64,000 nt of DNA, taken from NCBI GenBank assembly GCA_029449245.1, contig JANATF010000012.1, positions 1,178,001-1,242,000 of the forward strand, read 5' to 3'. Source of the DNA: Mortierella alpina. Lineage: Eukaryota; Mortierellomycota; Mortierellomycetes; Mortierellales; Mortierellaceae. Position 1 is the first letter of the stretch; each line of letters opens with the position of its first letter. Made by a program: the position numbers and the translations under genes. Positions 49,998 to 62,141 of the stretch are shown here, piece after piece. Below the pieces are notes generated by a model, which worked only from the letters and a program-made list of their open reading frames with translations, was not told the origin of the DNA and did not search any database.

Positions 49998-51973
49998 CTA
50001 GGGCTGCGACGCGGCACTCGACGATAGTTGAACCATCTTGGCATGGTAGTGGGGGATATCTTCCCACAGCTGCTCCCTATCAAAGTCAACAGAAACATAT
50101 TAGCGACTGCGTGCCGACTGATCCGTGGAGTAGTGGGACATCGTGAAAAACACACCAGATTTCTTTCACAATTCGGTCCGCGTCCCAACGTGGGCTATAG
50201 CGACGGATGGGTATGACCTCTGGAGCCGGTGCTGGCTTGAAGGGATCGCTGGGCATCATTGGTGTTGTTAATGTGAGCCTTGGATATATCTCTGGGAAGG
50301 TGTCAGTCACATAGACTATATCGATGAACGATGGCTCAAAATGGTCAGCGTGCAAACATCGTGGACATTATGGCCTCTTCAGAAGAACTCATTCCTGGTG
50401 ATGGACGCTTACAGGTGGCGATCGCAGTTGCCGGTTTCTCTTTTTGTACTGTGAACATAAATGAAGCATAGGTGTGGTTCTTGATATCGCACTCCAAGAG
50501 GTTTCTACAGGTGAGGGACATGATTAGAGGCTGAAGGACATACACATGTTTGAATGTAAGAGCAACCGTCCTTCGGGCAACTTACTCTCGGAATGTGATC
50601 ACCATTGCTTCAATAAACTCCTTTCTCATTTTTTGCGCCCGCTCCTGTCGCTCAAAGTAGTCCTGAACCCTCCGCGAGGCTCTCTCCATGTACGATGTGA
50701 TGGGTTCATGTTTGGAAATTTCCGGGACCTATTTCGAAAAAGCAGACAATTTCAATTGTGAGTTTCTCACAAAAAAAAAAAGACTTTCATCTAGAATGTC
50801 TAGCAGTCCTTACGCCCTGCAGTATATCCGGATGCTCAAATGGTGATAGGACTTCAAGTTTGCTCTTGGCAGCAGTAACATCGTTTGGTACAAGTGAGCT
50901 GATCAGATACTGTATCTTGGCAACAACTGAAGAATGAATGCTGTGTTAGTTTGGCGCGATTCAGGGCGAGAATCCAGCTTGTAGACTCTTTCGAAAATGT
51001 ACCTTTCACCTGCTTTTGCTTTCCCTCCTGTGCATACGCTATAAAGAACGGCACTGCAAAAACCACCTATGACATGATATATTCGTGGATAGTGGGGGCG
51101 GTTAGAGTCTGCAGAGCTCGCAAACCCATGTCCTGCGTTTCTCCTTCAATTACCTTGGTTGGTCCGTCTACTCCAGGTATCAAACTGCAATCCATTTCCT
51201 ATTGAAGGTAGCATAATTTTCAGCATCCTAGCCCTATCGTCGTCCATTATAATCGTCCTCAAGATGCGCCGAGTCAATGTGAACCTACCCCGTTCTCATC
51301 AAGAGAAACGTATTCGACTTGTATCCGCTCATTGTCGCACATCTTGACGCGCTGTCGCTCACCATGCTTTCACACACACACACACACACACAGAACGAGA
51401 GAGAGAGAGATGGACGGATATAGCTGGTATCAATCGATCTGCCACGAAGTGTGGTATGCCGGTTTCTCCGCAGAAAAGAGTCTTTACCTGCATCATTCTT
51501 GAAAGTTTCCCAAGGACCTTGCTCAGATTCCTTGGATCCTCGTGGTCCCAGGTCTCATCCAGCCCCACGTCTGCAAGCGAAGGACTAAGCAAGAACCCTT
51601 GGATTATCAAGTCTGGTGGAAATGACCAGTCGTATGGGTCAAAGTAAAACTGTACTAGTGCAACGAATAAAGGTGTGGCGTGTCAGCATTCCTCTTGAGA
51701 CTTGGCATCGCAAAATGCGAGCGAGCAGCCGGAATAAGAGCGCGTCTTACGGTTGACAGAGTTACACCCTATGCTGCTGGAGCGCATTGTCATTTTGACC
51801 GAATCCGCAACAGGATTGCCGTCAGGGTTGAAAACTGTCTGCGAAGAGCCGACGCTGACGTTCTTGAGCGAGAAGAGGGTCATAGCGGCGTGTTCCGAGA
51901 GATGGGTAAGGGACTGACTTAGGTAGGGGTTGATGAGGAACCGCGAGTCCTTTGGCGTCGTGTAGAGTGACAT
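49998..51973 (-). CDS. BRE/BABAM2-like subunit of the BRISC deubiquitinase complex
   Basis: Ten exons: 51973-51751, 51654-51488, 51366-51289, 51198-51154, 51066-51003, 50926-50814, 50728-50586, 50504-50450, 50334-50156, 50076-49998; 381 aa, close to the human length. BRE is the UEV-like scaffold of BRISC and BRCA1-A, which cut K63-linked ubiquitin. Recognisable parts: SSIGCNSVNLQFYFDPYDWSFPPDLII (first UEV fold), DHEDPRNLSKVLGKL, VVFAVPFFIAYAQEG, YFERQERAQKMRKEF, and the C-terminal PEIYPRLTLTT with YSPRWDADRIVKEIWEQLW. The donor of exon 8 (ACA/GTACAA) rather than a stronger GTAAGC downstream keeps frame and aligns best. Start codon 365 bp from the TMEM94-like gene. Confidence 0.85.
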
Positions 51974-52337
51974 GGTTGGCAATGGTGGACTAGTTGAACT
52001 CCTTATTCCTCTCTCGCCCTCTGTTTATGTCTCCCTTTCCGTCTCGTCGTCTAAGTCGGTCTCGTGTGTGCGTGCGCGTGCGTCTGTGTGTGCGTGTAAG
52101 CAGTGGTGTCCTGATGAATAGCGACAAGGCAAAGAGTGCGTGCAGGTGCAATGCAATGCCAACGACAGCCCTGTGAAATGGATGCCAAGGGTCGCGAAGT
52201 TGACCCTTAAGAGCAAAATTAGCCCACAGCTTCCCATTCAAACTGTCTGACCCTTCAGTCCTTCAGACCCTCGCTCACATCCACATACACGCACATCCCA
52301 AATACCCCGTCTTTCCTAATGAGCACCCGGAGCTGAG
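51974..52337. promoter_or_regulatory. Probable bidirectional promoter, BRE / TMEM94-like
   Basis: 364 bp between two divergent start codons, with C/T- and GT-rich tracts near the BRE side and a CA-rich tract near the TMEM94 side. Promoter function is inferred from spacing only; no clear TATA box. Confidence 0.4.
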
Positions 52338-55300
52338 ATGGATAACAAACACCTTCTGCAGGAGCTGGATTCGGCGCACCAGCCAGGACAGTCTGGGACC
52401 ATGGATTCAGCCTCGCATGACATTTCTTCGCATTCTGCTCCCTTGGCTGTGGAGCAATTAAAACCTGATGGCCGTGGCAGCCCTGCTTTGGAAAAGACTA
52501 AAGCCGACGCATCTCAGGAGTCAATCCCGCTCTCCACACTTAGCCATGCACAGCCAGTCCTGCTTTCCGATCCATCAGAGACTTTTGCCATGGGCTTTGC
52601 GCCAGAGCAGGTAGCCACAGCAGACGCCACCAACACTGCTGAAGTCACCCGAAACTCAAGCTTTAACCGACGCAGGATCAAAAACCAGGACTTGAATGAG
52701 CCAGTCCTCTTTGACGAGCTGTCCAATCGTGGCTCGTCCCAGATCCCACGCCAGTCCGAAGACGATGACCTGGAGCGTGGAGTGCAGGAGATCACCGTCG
52801 CCATGAACGAACCGGAAGGATCTTTCTCAGGACTGACCACAGACGAGGCTATCACGTAAGGAAGCAACGGCGAGTGCGCACGAGTTGAGCGGTCCACGGA
52901 GGAATGACCCAAAGATGATCCCTTACAGCTCACACTTCTTTTTTGGACTCTAGGAAACTGGTGGATATAGCTACCCAAGTCCTTTGCCAGTACCACACGC
53001 GGGCAACAAGCATGCAACGTAAGAGAGACCTTTGTGTAATCATTTCGTCTGTGCGCTCAAACATTGTTTGCAGCCTCCCCTATCGCTCCTGCATTAACAA
53101 CGGTTGAAAATTTCCTACCGTAGACTTCTTCAAGTACATCACATCGTTCTCGTCCATCGCCACCATCGTCGCGACTCTGGGACTTCTCATTTTTTATATA
53201 TACGGCACTCTCACCTCCGTACCTCGGCAGTCAAGACTCACTGGAACGATAGTGGAGGTCGCTATCCTTGTTGCCGTCTTTATCTGGAACGCATTTCTTA
53301 ATAGGAGAGACCTTCAGCTGCGCGGCAGAGAAGTCAAGGATCGGGTCATGGGCGTCATCAAGGAGCTGGAAACGATTCGTTTGCAACCCGGTCAGGTATG
53401 GTGGCACTGAATTCATAGTATAATTATCCGTCATTGCGTTTAAACTTTACAAACTCACCATTATCACATCATCTTTAATAGGAACTCAAAATCCCTTCCA
53501 TCCCTTCTGTCAGTACTGTCCGTGTTATCCGCTCTGGTGTTGTGAGGACGTTGCCAAGTAACCTGATTGTCAAGGGCGATCTGATCGAGATGGTTTATGG
53601 CGAGGTGGCCCCATGCAAAGTGCTCTGCATGCTTACTCGACATGGAATTGAACATCCCAAGTCTCCGCTCAACGCTCACATACCCAACTATCATCACCAC
53701 GATCACCACCGCGATCAAACCCACGAGCACCAGCACCACCACCATAACCACCATAACCACCATAATCATCTTCACCCCTCTCAGAATCATCGGGATTCAC
53801 ACTCTCAGTACCTGGAGGCACACAAACATGGAGGACGTGGGACCTCGGCTCATGTCAGGGAGTTCTTTTTGAAGCGCAAGGAGATCTTTCAGCCATCTTT
53901 GTTTGGTATGCCGCCATCAGATGAGATGAAGAAGCGGCATCATGAGCTGCAGGGGAGATACACCTTTGAGGTGCTGGAAACGCCTCTTGAGCGCATTCTT
54001 CACACATCATTGGATCCGACACCGAGGCCAAAGAGCTTGATGATGAAACAACTACTCGTCATAAACAGGATCATTTTCTGCCAGGTCCTTCTGGGAATTG
54101 CTGTGTTGGCTCTTGCTGTCAACCTTCTGCGCTATGTCCTGAAGGAGGTCTTGCAGCTTGATCATGCCAACCAAGGAACTGAGCAGCTACTAGTTTTACC
54201 CATCTACGCTGCACTACCCTTGTTACCGCTCTCAATACCGACTCTTCTCCAAATCTCCAAGGCCTATACGAACGCGACCATCGTCGTTCTGTTCAATACC
54301 CTTCAGATCTCAAAGACCGAGTACGAGGACGAGAAAGACGTGGACGAGTTTGATGTCGAGGCCCCTCCGCCAACAAAGAACGTCAATATTGAGCGCAAGG
54401 AAGTTTGGATGCGCTTCTGGAGGTTGCTGACGAGATGGGGCAATGGTGGTGATGATTTCGACGATGGCTTGACCCGGAGCACCAATCTGGTGGAGAGCCT
54501 GGGGGGGATCACTGTTATCTGTAGCATCGACAAGGAAGGGACTATCGCCACAGCCTTTCCAGCAGTTGAGCAGGTCTTGGTGGCGACACCAGACGAGGAA
54601 ACTGTTGTGCTAGATGTGCTGGAGGACGATCTGTCACCGAATGGATTGCGGTTCGAGGACAGGGACTGGGAGACCTATATTCAGTCGCTGAAACCCATTG
54701 GGTTAAATCAGCTCCTGAACACCAACTGTGGGACACTCTCAGCACCACGGAGGAGGGAGGCGCATCGAAAGTGCAACACGCTGCACTATCACTGCAAGAC
54801 CCGAGCAGCTCAGCAGACGTGTTTGTGTCGGCTTGGCAAGGAGATTGGCTTCACCAGCGAGGCGCTATTCCCGTTCACTCTTCAGAAGGAGATCATGTGT
54901 TACCATCCGTATCTTCCTCTGCCTCCCATGACATTTGGCAAACTGGCGACGTTCGAGATACCGACCATGCTGAGCACAATATACCACGAGAAGGCTAGTG
55001 ACAGCTTCATGGTGCTGACGGACGGCCACGTCGAGTGTGTGGTTGAATGCTGTAGTGAATTCTGGGATGGAACTGGCCTCCAGGATCTGGGAGAGACTGT
55101 AAGACTTGTGAACAAACTCATACGCGATGCTGATATGCAATATGTCATGGTCTAACCCTGGGAAACCTTTGTACTTGCAACGATTGTAGATGCTGAAGAA
55201 GATCTCAGACTTTTATCAAACCGCGGTTGTGAACGACTTGCAATGCGTAGCGTACGCCTATCGACCTATCGCGATCGAGAAAGAGCAGATCGATCCTGAT

Positions 55301-57772
55301 GTTGACTCTTCGATTCCTGGATTTATCACTCTGCCTGTGCGGGTGTTGCCCGAACACGAGGATAAACCCTTGGAGAGTTTTCCTAGTGATAGCGGAGAAC
55401 CCTCGTCGCGAAATGCGGACAGTGATGAGAGCGACGGTACGGGAATCACGGCCTCGAGTTCGCGCAGACCTTCCAGCACTCCCAACATCGACATCAACGC
55501 TCTGCCTGACCCTGTTAATATTGTCATCGACATTGGGGGTCCAAGTGACGACGAGGAGGTGCATCACTACGGATCATCTGTGGACGACTCGGCTGTTGCA
55601 GTGGGCAAGATTGAGAACGCGCCACTGCAGCGTTGGCGGAAATTACGCGAGATGGAACTATCGGAAGACGAGGAAGAGCTGATGGATCCACAGGCGCCTG
55701 TTCACTCCCAAGAATTTTGCGAAGAAGCCGTGCAGGGTCAAATTTTCCTAGGAATGTCGACTCTTGCGCACAGGCCAAAGACAGTAAGTTCACTAAAGGC
55801 ATATCACGGTCGTGTCTTTTTGAGAAAAAAACCACGTTGATAACCATGCACCTACCGGGATGCTTTTTAGAATGTGTGCGACTTTATCGAGGATCTTGGA
55901 CTGGCAGGGATTCGTTTTGTGTACTTTTCACCGGCGAGTGAGCGAGAAAGCAAGGCCTTTGCGGACAGGCTGGGCTTGGAAACTGATTGGAACAGCTGTA
56001 TCCTCCTGTCGTCAGCGTCGGATCCATTTGGAGCAAGTTCTGGATATTTGGAATCGTACGACATCAAGGCGCAATTGCCTCGAGGCATCGAAAATATTCG
56101 GCCACATCTTGAGACTGTGGACGACATCCCACTCCATGTGTCACTCTTTGCCGAGTGTGGGGCCGAGGCAGCCACGGAGATGATAAAGATCTTTCAGGAC
56201 TATGGGGAGGTCGTTTGCTGTATTGGGAGCTCGCTCAATATCGATAACATTGCCGCGTTTGCAAAGGTAAGAAAAGCTCGTGATTGTACTGCGATTAATG
56301 TTGTTGTCAACTTCCCGCAATTGACACGAAGTATCCCCTTGAACGTGCATTAGGCTGATATCAGTGTGGGAATGGAACCGATCAGGATGCATTCCAGCCC
56401 GGAGTCGAGGTCTGCCTTCTCTTTGGGTGCCAAGATAAACAGTCTGCCATGTGGACTGAGTATGCACAGCGAAACCAGTCTGTACGCCTTGACTCAAGTC
56501 GTCCGAGAGGCTCGCCGCCTGCTGAACTCTCAGCGCCAGGTACGTCGTTGATTGTGCTGCTTATGATGTAGCCGCTCGTTATCATGAAGGGATATGTAGC
56601 CATTTTAGTCGCTCAATGATTTTTCATTCGCTATATTATTTAGGGTATCGTTTTCATGATTGCGTCCTTCATGTCGATCTCGCTGCTCCTTCTCGTCACG
56701 TATTGCTTCCTACTGCCTCCCGCGATGACGGGCTACCATATACTTTGGCTGATGTGGGTCATCATCCCGCTCCTGATTCTCTCATTCTTCTTTTCACCCC
56801 ACGAACCGGATACCATGACCATGATGCCTAGTAAGTTCAAGCAATATATTTCTTACTTGCCATGAGATCTATGAGAGTTTCGTGTCTGACAGCTTGTTTT
56901 GGCGCGCTGATTTTGTGTAGGCAAGAATATTTCACCTCTCAAGGACTTTCCTCGGTTCATCTTTTATTTCCTTGCTCGATTCACACTCCCAGTGGCGATG
57001 TGTGTCTTTATCTTTCTCTAGTAAGTATCGCAGTATGTGGGCCATCACAAATATCGTGCAGGGTTTTCAATTTGCAATACTAACTGTTAACCGTTAACCG
57101 TTAACCGATATACTTTTTTTTTCATTGCTATGACTCTATTTCTACTTTCTTTTGACAATCCAGCTCTCTGCAGCTCTACGATGGTCAGGAGGGCTATCAC
57201 TTTATATTCAACAGTTTCGGCAACGGGACATCCTGGCTCAACTGGACAGAAGCCGAACAATGGGCACTCTTATACGCTCAAAACTATACGCTGGTCGTTT
57301 GGGTTTGGTACATGGTCTGCATGTCTAGCACGTTTATGAGTCGCGCTTTGTCCATGCGCTCGTTCATGCCTTGGAAGAACCGGATCTGGATCGGTGCCTC
57401 AGTCTCAAGGTAAATTATGCGGCCCTCTGTATCGTGTATAGAAATCAATGTGATTTTGCTCCTCTAATCACTATTCTAATGGTTCGTTCTTTCTCTGTAT
57501 ATTCTCTCTGTCCCTCTGTCTGTCTCTCTCTCTCTTCCACTTCCTATAGCATGGCACTCCAGTTCGTGTTCTGCACCATCTCACTGTTCAATGGCCCATA
57601 CAGTCCTCAATCCGTGCCCTGGTGGCTATTTGTGGTCGCGTTCCTGTGGCCGATCGCGTTCTTGCCCGTGCAGGAAATTGTCAAGGCGCGGGACCTGAAG
57701 GAATGTGTCCGTGCTCAGAAACTGGCCAAGCTTGAGTTCAACACAAAGCTAGGCATGCACTCTCCGCTTTAG
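52338..57772 (+). CDS. TMEM94-like P-type ATPase (ER magnesium pump family)
   Basis: Eleven exons: 52338-52855, 52954-53018, 53124-53395, 53482-55098, 55190-55783, 55871-56266, 56354-56539, 56644-56830, 56921-57020, 57164-57409, 57550-57772; 1467 aa. The layout matches TMEM94: two N-terminal TMs, an actuator-like domain (VRVIRSGVVRTLPSNLIVKGD), two TMs, then CSIDKEGTIATA (Asp635) in place of the usual DKTGT, the variant also found in TMEM94. The hinge region GIRFVYFSPASERESKAF, CIGSSLNIDNIAAFAKADISVGM and six C-terminal TMs follow. TMEM94 has been reported as an ER magnesium uptake ATPase. Residues about 350-392 form a His-rich insert (HHHNHHNHHNH). A low-complexity acidic stretch lies at 55380-55600. 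Transport activity here is inferred. Confidence 0.87.
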
Positions 57773-57965
57773 ATTCGACTCGTTACTGCTCACTCTACTC
57801 TTTACACTCTGCGCTTTACTCTCTACTCATTCACGCACACACAGCATTTTGATAACCAAAACTACTGTTCTGTTCATTGCAATACAATATCCAAGCTCTA
57901 TACATTTTCGATAGGGATCCTACTATTATTATATTTTGGAACATTCTTCTTTCTTTCCTTCTTGA

Positions 57966-60448
57966 CTAGACTGGGATTCTTCCTCGAAGGTACTCCATGA
58001 CAGCCTCTGTTCCTTGCTCCATAATCTGGCGTCTAGGAACTCTAAACAAGTTTCCGTCCACGTTCAATGTCTTGATACTCCTGACATTGCCCAACAAGGG
58101 TGGCAACGTTCCAATATCATTGCTGGACAGATCCAAGACCAATAAACCCTCAAACGCTTGAGGCTCGATGGTCGCCAACTTGTTTCGACTCGCATTCAAG
58201 GTCCGGAGCTTTGGGAACGCTTTCGGGATCCAAACAGGCAGCTCGGTTAGTCGATTCGCCATCAGGTTCAGTTCATTCAAATTTGGGAAGTGGTTGGTGC
58301 CAATCGCCTCTGCTGCACTGGGTTCGATCGTGCCCAAGGTGGTAATGGCATTGTCCGAGAGGTCCAATGAGACCAAGAAGGGGAATGACAGTGTGAACGG
58401 GAACTCTTGGATTTTGTTGTGGTGGATACTGATCTGCGTTAACGTGGCCCCCACGGCATCCTGGAGCGCAGCAGGGAAGACAGTCAAGACGTTGAAGTCG
58501 AGGATCGCGATCTGAGGATCGGAACAGGCATCCAAGATCTCATCCTTGGTGACTTCTTTGAGGGTCTTTTTGGCGAGATTCAAGTTCTTGGATGGTCTCT
58601 TTGGAGAAACATTGGCTGCAGCTACAGGAGTGGTGCTGCGAGCAGAGGCAGAGGGCGAACGTGAAGCGGTAGGACCATGAAATGCTGAAGAGGACGAGGA
58701 TCTAGAAAGCGATGGTGATGAAACGGCGAGCGACTCGACGCGGGCCGTATCGGCTATAGATAGATCGGATAGATCGCAAGTGAAGAAGAAAAAAAACCCT
58801 CCTAACCATCAGTCAAAAAGAACGGTGTTTTATCCTTCGTGAGGGTGAGGGCGAATGGCAAATCACGGTGGGGTGAGAATGTACCTGGCGTAGGAAAATC
58901 AGCTTCCTGGCGCTGTCGCAACAGCTTCATCAACGCCTCTGTGTTGGTGACAGATCGAGGAACATTCCGAATTGGGTTACCCTCCCATACAAATGTCGTC
59001 AGATCCATCATCGAGCCCAGCTCTACAGGCATATGATCCATCCTGTTGCTGGCCATGTCCAGATAACGCAGCGTCGAAAGATCCAGTACACCCACGGGCA
59101 GTTCCGAGAACCTGTTGGACCGCAGATCCAAATGATGCAGCAACGGAACCGCAAAGAGGAGATTCTCAAGGTTGTCAAGGGCGTTATGGGACAGGAGCAG
59201 TTCCTTGACGCTTGAGAGACCGATAGTGGGCTTGTCGACATCCTTGCCTTCAAGATCCGTGATCTTCTGAAGACCCGAGTTGCGAGCGTCAAGTCTCACC
59301 AGCGATTTCAACTCTAGTCCTTGTCCTTCTTCGCCCACTGGCAGATCGCCCAGTCCGCTAAAAAGACACGTCAATCGGTTGTCCGCGACCTCGAGTTCTG
59401 TGAGCTTGGGCATCTGAGCCAAAATGCCGACGTGGAGGCGCTCCAATCGGTTCTTTGACAGCAGCAACTTGCGCATGGCTCTGAGATGTTCGAGCTCCTG
59501 GGGGAGATCAGTCAATTGATTTCCAGACAGATCCAAGGATTCGAGTTTCGTCAAGTTGCCAAAGGCAGGGTCGAGTGTGCCAGAGAGCTGGTTGTTGCCG
59601 AGTTGCAGGTCCAACAGGGATGTAAGAGTAAACAAGACAGCTGGAAGCTCTGTAAACTTGTTGGAAGAAAGATTGAGGTTGACGAGACGCTCCAACTGGC
59701 CAAACTCCTCTGGTAAACTAGTCAACTCGTTGCTTCTAAGCTGAACATAGAAAAAGGAAGAAAGAAAGAAAGAAAGGAGGGAACGTTAGCTACAATATTT
59801 GAACCATATCTATTACACCCCCCCCCCCCCCCCCCCTCTCACGGAGCAGGATCAACCTCAATAAACATACATCCACTGCCACTAAAGCGCCAAACTCGTG
59901 GATCCTGCCATCGATGAAGGTGATTTTGTTGTCGGCGGCGATGAAGCGCGTCAGGTCCACGGCATCGTACCACGCGTTCCCGCTCGAGTTGAAGTCGACC
60001 ACGACCTTGTCTGGGTCCACATGGTACATATTCCAAATCTCAAGGGGCACCTCTGTCAACTCCCTGCTCGAGAGGTTCATGATGCCTAAGTGTGTTTGTG
60101 TGTGATACAAGGAGCAGCAGCAGCAACACAGACGATTTTCATGGTTACAGGAGGGAAAGGGTATTCAACTGTTGCGTTGTGTTCACTTGAATTTTTGGCT
60201 TCTTGCTTACCTGTGCCTTTGGCGTTGGCGATCAGACTCTTGATGGACTTTTGAGCATGGCCAAGAATCTCGACATCTGTCTGGCGTCTTTGTGCAGGGT
60301 TGGGTTTTTTGACCCCAGGAATACCAGAGCTCACGAATGCCTCGCGCTCGTCGGCGTGGCCTCCGCGGATGGACTTTGCTTGTGCTTGCTCCTTGACAAG
60401 TCTTGCTCGGGCGGCAGCGATAGTCTCACGCACGGATGGTCGCGACAT
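57966..60448 (-). CDS. LRRC40-like leucine-rich repeat protein
   Basis: Exons 60448-60211, 60085-59871, 59740-58807, 58753-57966; 724 aa. The N-terminal helix (RETIAAARARLVKEQAQAK) and GIMNLSSRELTEVPLEIWNM match LRRC40, as does the C-terminal cap NVDGNLFRVPRRQIMEQGTEAVMEYLRGRIP. At least 15 leucine-rich repeats of the LxxLxLSxNxLTxLP type lie between. A Ser-rich disordered insert (58600-58750) splits them at an exon junction. No kinase, GTPase or membrane segment is present. LRRC40 is a conserved cytosolic or nuclear protein of unclear role. Intron 2 contains a run of 19 C at 59818-59836. Confidence 0.85.
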
Positions 60449-60878
60449 TATATTATAATAATGAGTGTAGAAGCTGAATGTGAGGCACTGGCTGAACGAT
60501 GATGAATGAGCTGTCAAGGAGAGGGAGAAGGGGAGACAAGAGATTGAACGAGGGGAAGCAGACAGGAAGGAGAAAAAAGGAACAGCGACTTTTTTTAAGT
60601 GCAAAGGTCACTGAAACATGCTTGTCGGCTCACCCATGAGGGGGGATACACAAACAATGGTCATGGACACTTGTGCTCCACAGCTCACTCAGACATACAC
60701 GAACAGGGCGCACTGTCGTCCACTGCCGCTGACAGGACACTGTACGCAGTGAGCAATTGGACAAAGCAAGCCAACTTGCAAAAAAAAGAACATTGTTGAT
60801 CTAAAAGTTCAAAGAAGTGCTACTATTGTACGCGAAAGGATGGATGGAAAGAGTGTCGGGGCTTCAGGGATGTTGCTT
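60449..60878. other. Intergenic between LRRC40 promoter and Tim8 3' end
   Basis: 430 bp. 60500-60600 is purine-rich on the plus strand (CT-rich leader of LRRC40). No gene seen. Confidence 0.5.
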
Positions 60879-61694
60879 TTACATGGATCCCTTGGTCTCC
60901 TCCAAGCGTCTGACAATGAACAAGCTGGTGTCGAGGAAACTAGAGCATTTTCAAGTATTGAGAGAAGGTGTGTCGAGAATACATGTAAGTGACTGGACGT
61001 AACCTGCAGATCCTCCACCTAGCCTTTTAAATGTTCTGTAATGCAGATCATCTTACCGGTCGACAGTGTTGGCGAGGCAGGCCTCCTCAGAGCGGTCAAG
61101 CTTGTTGCCTAATGTTGGGATGGATCGAGCAGTTGTTATAGCAGTTAGTTTCAATTTCGGACGAGCTCAGTCTTCAAACTCCAAAGGCTGGCCAACATGC
61201 TGATCCGGTGGCTGCTGGGCTCCTGCTTGCCGATATGCTCCAGAATAATGCCACAGGTGCGTGGATAAAGAACGAGTACATCCTGAGATTCAAGCCGTGG
61301 TCCAACGCCGGAATTTTGGATCATCCCGAGAGATGCTTGGCACTTGATATATGTGTTGATCGTGCTTTCTGGGGTCTCCGCCTATCCTGTCCGAACTTGG
61401 GTTCTCCTGTAGTGATCTACTTTGTGTCTTTTTGGTATCCTGCGTGTCCCAAACCTGCTCCATCTCAGCCAACTGTATGCTTCGCAGCAGAACTAAGCGG
61501 CTTGAGCGCCGGGGAAGAAAGAAAAACAAAGAAAAAATAAAGACCGCAGACATACCAATCTTGGTGACACACTTGTCAAAGGCAAGATCGCAGAAGGTAT
61601 GGATGGACTGCTGGAGACGGGCCTTGGCCTGCTCGGCCTCGAGGAACTTGGAGAGCTCACGCTGAGCGGCTTCGTCAAAGTTGGGCTGGGACAT
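60879..61694 (-). CDS. Tim8-like small TIM chaperone lacking the outer CX3C cysteines
   Basis: Exons 61694-61556, 61108-61057, 60939-60879; 83 aa. Small Tim proteins escort hydrophobic precursors across the mitochondrial intermembrane space; Tim8 pairs with Tim13. Order and length match Tim8: ELSKFLEAEQAKARLQQSIH, then KIGNKLDRSEEACLANTVDR and FLDTSLFIVRRLEE. The twin CX3C motif normally supplies C1-C2...C3-C4. Here C1 is Ala (AFDKC) and C4 is Thr (CLANT), while C2 (Cys42) and C3 (Cys57) remain, so only the inner disulfide can form. An extra Cys35 precedes the motif. Intron 1 is 447 nt, long for this window. All exon phases close exactly. Confidence 0.85.
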
Positions 61695-62141
61695 GGCTGA
61701 GTGTAGGTGTGTGTAGGTGTGGGGATGGTGCGAATGGAAGCGGGTGGAATTGAAATCAGGTTGGACAGTGTTTACGGCGGACGAAGTTTGTACGTCACAG
61801 TACGCCTGCAGCGCTGAAAAATACCTGGCGTGATTTGCCACCCCCTCTCTCCGCCTGTACCCTTGCCCCCCAAGAAGGTAGTTTACTACACTTCCACACC
61901 CTCCGGGGGTTCCCTCCAAACGTTGAAGAAGATAAAGATAAATGAGCAAGTGGTAGAGCCCTTGTATAAATATAATGACTTGTCGCCTCGCAAAAAGTAT
62001 AGAAAAGACAATCGGCCACTTGATCAATGATATATTTCCGAAAGCTGGCCTCCTGAAGCGGGAAGGTTTAACGGTCTGCACTGCATTGTATATAGGTATT
62101 GTTTGTTCATATCAGAATCGTCATCGAAAAAAGAGATCGTC
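61695..62141. other. Intergenic, promoter of Tim8 and 3' of dynein intermediate chain
   Basis: 447 bp with no supported gene. Confidence 0.5.

Noticed and set aside
50335-50449. Broken splice site in BRE
   Set aside because: Using the strong GTAAGC at 50412 shifts the frame, but the donor GTACAA at 50449 with the acceptor at 50335-50336 restores it and aligns well with the family.
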